64,000 nucleotides of DNA from NCBI GenBank assembly GCA_013396525.1, contig VWYX01000271.1, positions 1-64,000 on the forward strand, read 5' to 3'. Below the pieces are notes generated by a model. The model had not been told where the DNA came from, searched no databases, and saw only the letters and a program-made list of their open reading frames with translations. Source of the DNA: Chaetorhynchus papuensis (taxonomy: Eukaryota; Chordata; Aves; Passeriformes; Rhipiduridae). Shown one piece after another: positions 35,685 to 46,245 of the stretch. Within the stretch, counting starts at the first letter, position 1. Each line of letters opens with the position of its first letter. Position numbers and translations under genes: made by a program.

Positions 35685-37790
35685 ATAATAATGGATATCA
35701 AATATTTGATCTAAAGGGTAGACTATCTTATCCCAAACCAGATATGAAAATCTGAACTGCTCAAAAAATAAGATTAATAAATTAGTGATGCTGAACACCC
35801 CACACTGGTTCTGATTTAAAATCAAGGATATGTATTATCAAATTTTCTAGAACATATTAATTTTAGAAGGCTTTTATATCTTCTAAATGTTCTATATCCT
35901 TCATATTACCTTGAGTTGCATTTTCTATTAAATTAGAACATTGAATATGTTATATGCATTAGAAAAAAATTAAGAATTATTATTGACTGTGTATAACAGG
36001 ATTTTTAATGCAGAATATTTTCTTTCTGAGAAATTGTTTTGATTATTTTCAGACAAAAGGTTACAGCTAACACTTGCAGCGCTAAAACTCTCCTTATCTA
36101 ATTCACTGCCAATCCTAGAGCCTGAGGCTTCATGTATTTCTGCCAGTAGAAGACAGAAAAGAGTTTGAAATTTATTTGAAAATATTAGGTGAGGTTTTTA
36201 AGGGTATCTAAAAGAGTGAAGAAATAGTGATAAGGTTATTGCGATGGATAGTCTTGTCAAAATAATCAAGAAGATAAATCATCATCTATGAAACTTGGCA
36301 GTTTTCAGGATGCTAACATACATTCTTGGCACATAATGTTTGCATGTTCTCCTTCTGTTTGTTAAGAAATTGGTGTCTAAATAATATGGCATCTTGTCAG
36401 GAGATAGTTTGGGAATGCATTAAAATGAAAGTGAGAACTAAAGAATATGTTTGGTAAGTCAAGAATGAGGTTAAAACTGTTTGGGAATTTCAAGGGAGAG
36501 TTGAAGCTGATTATTCCTCAGTGAGAAGGAAACAGCTAGATAAAAATTTTATAATGTTTGGTAATTTTATAGGTAACCATTCTCTGCTAGTTGAGAAAAA
36601 TGTAAAGATAAACTTTACTTACTGATGTACAAGAACATCACATCAAGAAAACTTAAATGAGTTAAATACAACAGGATTTTGGAATCAAACTGACTTGACA
36701 TCAAAGTGAGTTTAAATCAAAGTGTGTTATCATCAATGAGCTAAAATTGGGTCATACAAATAGAATAAAAACACTGAAACAAACTGATGAAATTTGGCAA
36801 CATTCATTGATGTAAACATTCTCTGCTAAGATCTATACTAAATCTAACAACAACTCTTTGTAGGGTTGGGTTCTGTTGTGAAAAGGCAATCAAGTCATGT
36901 GAGTAGAAAAAGGACCAATGACAGTCCATTTTGATTGCAGTAGAACTACAAAATGACTGTTAGATATTTTGATTGATGTTTACTAGCAAATTAGTGTACT
37001 TTCATTAACATATGACTTGAAGCATACAGGAAAGCGTTTATGTATGGCAGAAAACTACAAAAATTGCATGTGTACATGCTCCTGAAAGACAGGAATGACT
37101 TCATCCAGGTGTAACTCAAGCCTACTCTTTAGGCTTTTTTACATTAAGTGTAACCACATAGGTGGAAGTCCCTATTTGCTATCGTATTTTCTTGGCTGCC
37201 TATGAAATGGAATTTAAATTAATGAAACCATTAATTGTTGACTTCCTCTTTTTTGGGTTGAAAAGGCAGGAGATACCACTAGTAGAAGCTGAAACGTGAA
37301 CAAAAGTAATCAGTCTTCTCAGTATCTCATACTCTTGTGGGTTTGCCCAGTTTTGTAGAGATTGTCTGCACAATGAGAAAGCCTTTTTGAAGTCCACTAA
37401 TTCAGTATAGAAACTGATTTAAGCCAAGTCATAATCAAACCCCAGCTGTAACAGTGGTGCTTCATCACTGCCTAAAGAACACAGTAATTCATGCCGGGTG
37501 ATGCTTTATTCTGCTCTGTGCAGCTTACCATTCTATTTTAGATCTTGCAAATTTCTATCTAAGCAGTCTGTATCTCACAGCTGGGTTAGGGTATAGAAAT
37601 CTTCTATGCTTTCTCTTGACATCCATTATGAATTGGCTTTTGTTTTATTATGTACGTATATGTACAAAAGAAATACTGTTAAAAATACAGATCTATGCTT
37701 CTGGCAAGCTAGAATCAGCATTTATGCTAAAGTTGATCTTCTTGGTGTTGGAGAGCAGAAAAATTTTCAGGGCAAGATGCTAGTATACTT
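35685..37790. other. Non-coding DNA, nothing recognised
   Basis: 2.1 kb of AT-rich sequence with no recognised element. The largest frame wholly inside is 65 codons (37200-37397, minus). Confidence 0.6.
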
Positions 37791-37807
37791 GCCAGTATAC
37801 TTGCTTC

Positions 37808-38038
37808 CCACAAAAACAACCACAGCAAAAAAAAGCTACCCCAAAACAAAAAACAAAACAAAACAACAACAACAACAAAAAAAAGAAAACCAAACAAAAA
37901 ACCCAACCAACCCAACAACAACAAAAAAATCCAAACAAAAACCAAAACCAAACAAAAGAAAATCCCAAAAAAACAAACTAAACCAAAATAATACAAACAA
38001 ACAAAACCAAATAAAACCAGCAACGAAACCAAAAGAAA
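37808..38038. repeat. Long A/C-rich low-complexity tract
   Basis: About 230 bases almost wholly of A and C on the plus strand, with only a handful of T and G. It is built from changing units such as CAAAA, CAA and CCAA with A-runs up to eight. It forces a lysine/asparagine/proline/threonine-rich reading (37606-38217, 203 codons, the longest frame in the window outside the gap) and the matching F/V/L/C/W-rich antisense frames. None of these is a gene. Just before it, AGTATACTTGC occurs twice in tandem (about 37782-37804). Confidence 0.95.
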
Positions 38039-38988
38039 TTATGCACACTGAATATTATACTTTATATTTTCTGCTTTGGGTTGTGGCTAAAACTGAAGTA
38101 ATATGGCAACAAAGCATCTCAGTGCTTGAAATTAGTATGACAATTACAAGCATGATCCTGCATAATTCTGCACATAGACATGATCCTCATTTTTGGAGGA
38201 TTAGTCACCAGAGATAGTTTTGCCGAACCAAGACAATGGATTTTACTACAAGTTTTATATTGCAGCTTTAAGATATAGAAACTTGCTGAAACACTTCATG
38301 GGAATATGGCTTAAAATTACTGCCAAAGTTGCAATGTCTGCCAAGAACTAATTAAAAAGAAGTTATCATGGAGAAACTGAATTTAAAAAGTTGTCGACAA
38401 GGCGGTCAAATTAATTATATCATCTATTTGTGATTTTAAAGGTACACTAATAGCTTAAATAGAATGTTATTTTTCAAAACTTTTGATAACTGTAGAAAGC
38501 ATATCAAGAAAGGCAAGAATGAGACTAGCTGGCTGTGCTGAATGCACAGTGGATGGCAGAACACTCACTTAGATTTTGCTCATATCTAGTAAATCCCAGT
38601 GCCATGAAACTATTAAGGTTGCTATCGTATTCAATATTTTGTAAGGACTGTCCCCTTTCTGTCTTTCAGATAATATGGAAATTATCAGGATGGCAATGGG
38701 GAGATGTGGAATTGACAGAGCAAGTTTCAGATATGGTGACTTGTTGTGAGAGACTGGAATATTAATGATTAACGACTCAAAACATTTGCCTATTTGTGGA
38801 GGTGCTAGGGTGCCTTGCTGAGGCCAGGTTTGTGCCCCTCAGGGGAGGAGGTGAGTTTTTAGGTGTGTGATTGCTAGTCTGCATAGCACAGAGGTGGTGA
38901 ACTATCAAGAGGCAAATCCTGCAAGGAAAGTTAGTGTTTTTTATCATGCTAATTGCCTCCCCGACTGAACTCATTCAGTTGTAAAACA
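38039..38988. other. Non-coding DNA, nothing recognised
   Basis: It includes a more GC-rich stretch at 38.80-38.97 kb with a minus-strand frame of 65 codons (38777-38974), preceded in the minus direction by a TTTCCTTGCAG that resembles a splice acceptor. The encoded text is not recognisable, so I do not call an exon. Confidence 0.5.
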
Positions 38989-39061
38989 CCCCCTTCTCCC
39001 CTCTCTTTTTCTTTATCTTTCTTTCTTTCTTCTCTTTCTCTTCCTCTCTCTCTTTCCTTTT
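38989..39061. repeat. Pyrimidine-only (CT/CTTT)n tract
   Basis: 73 bases of C and T with a single A (39015), composed of CTTT, CT and TTCT units. The complementary strand is a homopurine run. Confidence 0.95.
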
Positions 39062-39182
39062 ATACAATTTCCTAAGTAATATTTTTATGTTTTTATACTG
39101 CAATATTACTATAGATAATAGTAAACAAAGCTACGTATCTGCTTTCCATTGCAACCAAGTTGTTCTAAAATAAACCCTACAT

Positions 39183-39209
39183 ATTTACTTATTTATTTAT
39201 TTATTTATT
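39183..39209. repeat. (TTTA)n microsatellite
   Basis: About six TTTA units, the first one altered (TTTACTTA). Confidence 0.9.
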
Positions 39210-40286
39210 AACAGCAATAATTTGTTTTACTCTATTGTGTCACAAGGGATCCATTAACAAGAATCTGGGTTAGTTTCACCGTCATGGGGGCAGGTCATAA
39301 TGATTGTGTCCCATAAATATCAGCATACATTTCTTTCTCTGACTTAGGGTTTTGCATGGTGATACATGTAAGAAATTCTGCATTGGCCCCCAGAAGAGTT
39401 GTTGGAAAATAATCTCGCTGATTTTATGTATTATTCACTTGTCCATACATCGACAATGTTAAGGTGCTTCTTTATTCTTCATCATTACGCTGTATAGCAG
39501 TTGGCAAAAAAAAAAGTTGTTTTAAGCATTTTGAGGAAAACAATCCTCCTGGCCCAACTAGAAAATAAGAATACTCCAAAATGTAAGGCAATTTTGTTGT
39601 GTCACTTTGCATATCTGCTCCTTTCATGGAAAACTGATTGATAATGTAGATATAGTCTCACTTTCCTAAATACATTTTCCTGTGTGTCAATAATTTTTCC
39701 CTTGAAATAGGTAGGGAAAAGGAGTATGTGACTGTAGTGCTACTTTACAGTTATTAACTACTTAGCGAAGATCAGTAGCAAAATGTAAATCTTCAAGGAG
39801 ACATGAAAAACAGATGTGCCTTTGAACTCCAGCCTACACAGTGTGTATTGCCAAAACACTGCATTGATATCACACGGACTCTTTTTTTTTAATGCTAAAG
39901 CTTTATAGCAAATTGTAGAGAGATCATTTTATCCATTTGAAAGTTACTGCTTATTAATTTCAGTAATCTGACAGATACATAATGAGAGAAACAGAAATAT
40001 CTACTTGTCCTGCTTTGTATAATAAAACCTCAGCAATTTTAATAACATAAATACTTAATTGAAAGAAGTACTTCTTGTGAAAGGTATGCAATTCCAATTT
40101 TTTGAGCATACAGTTCTTACTTTTTTACAGCAAGTGTAAAGTATTTTTATATAATATCTTTTAATATTCCTTGAAAAGACAAAATAATAATTTTTCTTCT
40201 CTCAGATCTTTAGAAATTTTGTATAATGCTACTGAAGTCAAAACATGAAAGATTATTGTGAGGTCAGAATGAGAGTATCCCAACAG
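39210..40286. other. Non-coding DNA, nothing recognised
   Basis: AT-rich, with no recognised element; homopolymer T/A runs near 39508 and 39883. Confidence 0.55.
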
Positions 40287-40353
40287 AGTATAAAGTATAA
40301 AGAGTATAAAGTATATAGAGTATACTCTATATACTCTATATAAGAGAGTATAA
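40287..40353. repeat. AGTATAAAG tandem units running into an AT-rich palindrome
   Basis: Three AGTATAAAG-like units (40287-40312) lead into a perfect 26-base palindrome (40310-40335, centred on GTATAC). It extends to 36 bases (40305-40340) with one mismatched pair, and a further AGAGTATAAAG copy follows. It could extrude as a hairpin or cruciform. The simplest origin is local duplication and inversion of a TATA-rich microsatellite. Confidence 0.9.
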
Positions 40354-43300
40354 AGACAGATATAAGTCAGCAAGTAACAAAGCCAATATGAAGGTTGTGT
40401 GATCTTTTACACTTGCCTTAGTGTATTTTTTTCTTCATCTCATTTTCTTCCTCAAAAATATGAGTTTGTACAAAAATTATGGGCATGGGCATGCCACAAA
40501 TTCTGAAGTTATTGTTAAAGACGTAAAGAAGCAAGCAAGATGGCAAACAAACAAACAAACAACTCTGTGTCCAGTGTTGTGTTTAAACTTATTTTTAAAA
40601 GAGTCTGAACCCTTACAAAGACTCTGAACTGGTTTGTCTTTCTTCTGCACAGTGAAATTTTATTAGAGGCAGACTGCAGTAGAAAATGCAGCCTTTTCAT
40701 CAAAAGCTGGAGCATTGTCAGCCACAGACAAAAATGTAAAATGTTCTTTGACATTTGATAATGGGCTTCTGGCAAAATTGTGTCTTCTCCTCCTGATTGT
40801 CTTTGCAAATCATTCACCTCAAAAAGAGCAATGTGTATTATATCCAGATTTAAACCAGATTCTACCAATTAATAATGTAGTTTTAAGTTTGTTGTGTTCT
40901 GTTTCCTGTCTGTAGCTAAGTGACTGACAATTAAATTATACTGTCATGGGTTGCTTTGGAAGTTTTATTCTTCATGGCGACCAGATTCTGTTGCTTCATA
41001 TGCCTGTGGTTTTACTTAATCTGTGAAATAATGCTCTTGTAAGATTTTTAAAATTTTCAAAGAGTGGGAATATTAACCGCCACCTTATATTTTCATTTAT
41101 AACTGTCAAATCTGTTCTAGGAGAAATTCTTTGTCAAAGGGCTATTACCAACTCTGGTAATAAATGAATGAAATGTCAATCTTTTCCTAATAAGATATTG
41201 TGCCCAAATGCTGAGCACTGAAAGAAAAAACTAAAGGAACATATCTAGGGGAGACACGATCCTTCCCATTTTTTTCTGTAAAGTATGGTAAGTATAGAAT
41301 ACTCCCCTCCAGACAACCTTTTTTATTGTGCACTTGCAGTAACTGCGCCTTTCTTTCCACCTCAAGTTTGTCAGTATGTTTCATCTAAGGAAGATATCTT
41401 ACCAATAACAATTACTTTGATGTAAATGAAACCTGGAGTTCTGGCCTTATTTTTGGCAGAGGTTGAGCAAAAGCCTGAGGAAAGAATTCTTGCACTGAGC
41501 TGATGAAAGCACTATTGAAGCCAGCAGTATCTTCTCATGAAGACCTTAAAAGCTGTGACAACTTAAAGGAGTGTTGCAATATGCTTTATATGGTAGTAAA
41601 TTACATCTTGCTTGTCTTTATAGCACCACCTTTCATGACGCATATTCTGGTTCTAGCACAATCTATCTCCATATCTGCTCATCTGTCTGTCCCTCTGTCT
41701 CAAAATAAGATGTGCTCTGCATCTTGGACAGAATGTACTGTATCACCATGGTTATTTCAGTTATTTCTCTAAAGTCAAAAACATGACCTCAGGTATCTCT
41801 TCAACATGGTATGTAAAAGTGGGTCTATCCATAAAAAATTGAAACCTTCTTGAACATAAAGTGAATATAGACATTGTGGTTAGGTATTCCAGTTTTCTTT
41901 AATGAATTAGAATTTATGAGAGAAATGGAACCGATTCTTTAATTCAAAAATAAAGGTATTTTTATTTCTGCCAAATCTTGAGTCTTCAGAAATGGTAAAA
42001 ACCCAGCCAAATTAGGGTACTTTTTTTTTTCTGCATGTACTCTTCATTTATGTCATTCCTACTTCAGTATTTATGAAATTTCTTTCCAAGTTGGTTGGTA
42101 AGAAAAGGAAAGGTCTACATGAAGGAATTTGCTTGGTACTATGCCACAGAAAAATATGGCTTAGAATCAAACCACCTGCAGAAGCAGCTGGTTATACAGA
42201 CATAAATTTTGTTCATGAAATTTTGGTCCCCATTACTTGGGGGGATATATTGTAGTGAAAGTAGCAGATATTTAACTATTAACCAGATACTTCTCAGGCC
42301 ATAAAGGAAAAAAAAATATTTTCTTCCCCTGAGAGACAAATCTTAGAAATATACAGAGTGACATAAATGTGTGTAGTGACATTTTTAAAATATATAGTTG
42401 GTTGTGAAGGATACAAATGCTGGACAAAGCAAAACCATATGCTAATGCTTCTCTTTCAAAATTAGTATTTGTTTTGGAGGCTTTGTCACCTAAAGGGTTC
42501 ATATTGTATTTGAAGAAATGGTTTAGTAAATAACTTTTTTTTTTTCTCAGATATTTTATCAAGTGTCTCTGAGATACAAAAGCTTAAGTCATATTACAAA
42601 AATGTGCTGGTGTGATATAGAATTTAGGGACCTCCATGTGGTAATTAAATACCAGGTCTTCACGATGCTTGTGAAACCCCACTAAGTTACTGTCTATAAC
42701 CTTACATGCTTAAGTTCTTTTTTTTACTTCTGGTTCTATAAACTTCTCCACTTAAAATTACAGTCATAGTTTCAGGTCACATAGGTATCAATACTTTGCC
42801 CTAAATCTCAAGAACTAGAACTGAGTCTCATCTAATAGCTTTTAGAGTTTGGAACTTCCTTTCAAAATAGAGACTCAGAAGATTTCAGTTTTTACTCAGT
42901 GGGCCATAATCTGAATTTGACCTGAGCATGGAAGATAAAATCATTATTAAGTGTCTAGAATGTCTTTCACCTTGTTACTTTTTTTAGTACAGCATATGGG
43001 AGATTTCTCTGCTTGTTGGAAACCTCATCTGAACCACCCTAAGGCTCAGGCACATTGGATTTTCCTAAGTGTTTCTTTGTCAAATTCTTATGCTATGCCT
43101 CTGAACTTGTGTATTCCTTTTGACCCTGATGTATTATTATAATACTTTAGCCAACGAACTTTATTCCAGCAAAGAGGAAACCAGCATTAAATTGTTTTGA
43201 GCATGGATGTCACTTCACCAGCCAGTTATGAAAATGAGATATTTTTAAAACAAAAAGAATTTTTTGAAATAGAAAGTCTTCTGAAAGGTCACTGGTATTT

Positions 43301-45742
43301 ATATTTTAAGTGCAAACTCAGAGCAATATTAAAGTGTTTGGAGTTCTCAGAATTCTTTGAATGGTTTTACTGTTCCTGCAGTGCATGACAAAAATGCTGA
43401 CAGGGAAGCCTCAGGCCACCTGCTAGGCATAGCAGCATTCACTATGTGCCATACTAAAGGCTGAATGGCAAGGTTGACACTGAGTTGCTCGATAAAATAG
43501 ATCTTTCACATCCTGCAAGAAATGAAACCCTAGTGCTTCGGGACAAGCATCTATAACCACCCAAGAGAGTGCTGCAATATTCATAATTTTTAAATGGAAT
43601 TCCAGTCTTCTATCTCCTTCAGCCCTCAGCTGGGAATAAGAAGAGTAAGGGGAACTGAGGAAATCCAAGAATTCAAGCAGCATTGAGATATTTGGGTTTT
43701 TTACTCCACATTTATAGTCGTGCTACATACCGTAGATACAACATATTGTTATCTAAACTCTGCATTTGAATGAAGTAGCAGCTGCTTGTTGCATTACAAG
43801 ATTTCTATTATGAAGAGCTGTTGCTACACTGCAGAAAAATATCTTCAAATACACTTTTATTTTATTTTAAATTGTATAAAAACAATGAAACTCACAAGAC
43901 TGATCCTGCACTTTGATCTCTTGGCCTGACCTCCAGGTCATTATTCTTTACCCTTGCAAAAAGAACTGTTTTCATGAGACCTGGAGACGCTTTAAGAGTT
44001 GACCTTCCTATTGAAGTCATTAGTGAGTAACTAAGAATCTAGCCAGAATTTCACTAAGTAATATTTGTAGATCCATGAAGTAATGTTGATGTAATCACTG
44101 ATGTCATGTCAGACACTGAACGAAATTATTCATATTTCCTTTGAAAACTGTGACGACTACTACTACTTCAAAGCCATCCAAACAAAAAGGAAATTGTACA
44201 TGAGAAACAACTGCTTATTAACCTTAATACATGTGGAAGATTATACAGCAATGATGTGATTCTAGGGGAGGAAGCCAGTTACAGGAAAGAAACTCTGAAT
44301 CTTTAAATCTTATTTTTCCAGGGAAGGTTTTTAGCTAAATACTAGCTGATTTCTTCTGTCATCTTACAATTTAACAGATGAAAAGTATGTATCATTTTGC
44401 TATTTTATATCTTTGTTTTCTATTTAACCCAATCCATTTCCGGTGTGTCTGCACATCAAATCTGAAATAAAATTTGTAGCTGGGAAAGAAGATGATACTC
44501 CACATGGAGTCTGACACACAATTAAAAAGCAAAACTGTCGTTAAGGATAGACAACATTTATACACACAGGGTCCACCTTTGTTGAAACAGGAATCTTTAG
44601 CATTACTTGTCAACAGCATCCTTACCTTCAGGAGATAGCCTGAATATCCAGCATGTAAATTCTCATGGAAGCAAAAAATTTTCAGTAGATAAAAGACACA
44701 AAATTATGAAAAATGTTCTGTTTCCTTTAATGTATTCTAAATCAAACGGTCTATAGTATGATATGTTTTAGGTTAATTAGTTTAATCCATATTTAATTAA
44801 GCTGATGTTTCCATGCCAACAAATGGTTTTTAAATTGTAGAAGTCTTGGTGATGTAGAACGAGAGTAAAAAATTAATTGCCTAAAACATTTTGTTGTAAT
44901 TCTTTTAACTAAAACGTGAAGTGCTTCCACATTTGTAGCTCAAGTTTAGCTAATGGCCACAGTTCCAGTTCTGTGAGGGAATCATTAGTTCAACTGTCCT
45001 CATACATCAAGGTTCATTGTACCACAGTAACAACTTTTCTATAATTCCGTCTTTAAATAAGCATAAGATGGAAATGAGATATTCACTAACAACAGGGGTT
45101 ACATATAAGTCTATAACACCTCAGACCTGTTTTTCCTACTCATATATATTACCCTGAGATTATTTAATAAATTAGCCTTGAATTAGCCTAGCATCAACAG
45201 CATGTTGCAACAGAATGTCACAGGTGCAGCATAGCTGTAGTGAGATGGAGAAGGTGATCTTGGTGGAAAATAAAGGAATCCTAATTAGATTATAGGGGGT
45301 TTCTTACATTCAGACTAATTGAGTTGTAAAACATGGTATGTGAACAGTACAAACACTATATAACTAACATGGTCTATATGGATTAGATTTAGGACTCTAA
45401 ATGTAGCTTGTCAGTTCAAATAGAGGATCCCCGTGAATGGGTAAAAATACTTCCAAGCAAGTAGAGACTGCAGTACTGCTTGCTGACAAAGCAACTCTCC
45501 ATCCTGATGAAAAGCAAGATGTGTCCCTTTTTCCTTCCCTTTTTTTTTTTCTTTTTATAGTATTTATATTCTGTACATATATTTATAATTGTTCCTGCTA
45601 AAAATTAATTCTGGTATTTTTTTATCTGGCCTCTAAGCACAATGAAAACCCTGTTATGATAGTTTCTCATGGAAACTATCTATGAGAACAGAAGTTTCAG
45701 ATAATACCATTTACATTATGCAGTTATTAAAGGAAATGGATG
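40354..45742. other. Non-coding DNA, nothing recognised
   Basis: 5.4 kb without a recognised gene or transposon. It holds a (CAAA)n run (40544-40562) and poly-T runs at 42021-42031 and about 42535-42545. The longest frame is 117 codons (40515-40868, minus), partly antisense to the (CAAA)n run and without a known domain. An 86-codon minus-strand frame (43423-43683) is also unrecognised. Confidence 0.6.
40544..40562. repeat. (CAAA)n microsatellite
   Basis: Four to five uninterrupted CAAA units. Confidence 0.9.
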
Positions 45743-46245
45743 AAATCATAGAATGATAGAATGGTTTGAGCTGGAAGGGACCTTAAAGATCACCTAGTTC
45801 CAACCTCCATGCCATAGGCAGGAACACCATCCACTAGAGCAGGTTGCTCGAAATGCCATCCAACCTGACCTTGAATACTTCTAGGGATGGGGCATCCAAA
45901 GCTTTTCTGAGCAGTATATTTCAGTGTCTCACTCTCAGAGAAGAATTTCATCCTAATGTCTCCTCTAAATCTACCCTCTTTCAGTTTAAAGCCATTACCC
46001 CTTGTGCTATCACTACATGCCCTTGTAAGAAGTCCCTCTGCACCTTTCTTGTACTACCCCTTGACAGAGCTGGAGCTAGAGGATCCATTTTGCCAAGCCT
46101 GTGTCTCAGATCTCTAGACTCTTTCATCCCCATGTTTTCTCCCTCTGATCCCTTAAGTCTTGAAGTGCATCCCAGGATGGCAGAGTTCAGCAGCACAGGG
46201 AAGATACCATGAGTAGGCTAAATCCTCTTCAAGGATTTGAGAACA
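45743..46245 (-). mobile_element. CR1 LINE fragment with intact 3' tail, antisense
   Basis: The plus strand starts with AATCATAGAATGATAGAATGG, then a 'gagctggaagggaccttaaagatcacctagttccaac' segment (45769-45804), the antisense of a CR1 3' end. It continues through 'accatccactagagcaggttgctc' and 'gccatccaacctgaccttgaatact' to 'gtctcctctaaatctaccctctttcagtttaaagccattaccccttgt' (45957-46005), then further internal CR1 text to about 46245. The copy is 5'-truncated. The 122-codon plus-strand frame (45844-46212) and the 71-codon minus-strand frame are shadows of this element. Confidence 0.94.

Noticed and set aside
37606..38217. 203-codon open frame rich in K, N, T, P and Q
   Set aside because: Most of it translates the A/C low-complexity tract. 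Such tracts contain almost no stop codons by composition, and the non-repeat ends show no domain.
38777..38974. Minus-strand frame near a TTTCCTTGCAG splice-acceptor-like site, considered as an exon
   Set aside because: The encoded text is unlike any protein I know, the frame is only 65 codons, and acceptor-like sites are common by chance.
40515..40868. 117-codon minus-strand frame
   Set aside because: It partly runs through a (CAAA)n microsatellite, has no recognised domain, and its length is close to chance expectation.
45658..45680. Hairpin with a 9-bp perfect stem (GATAGTTTC/GAAACTATC) and a 5-base loop
   Set aside because: A few stems of this length are expected by chance in 64 kb, and nothing nearby suggests a structured RNA.
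45844..46212. 122-codon plus-strand frame
   Set aside because: It is the antisense reading of a CR1 element whose 3' tail starts at 45743.
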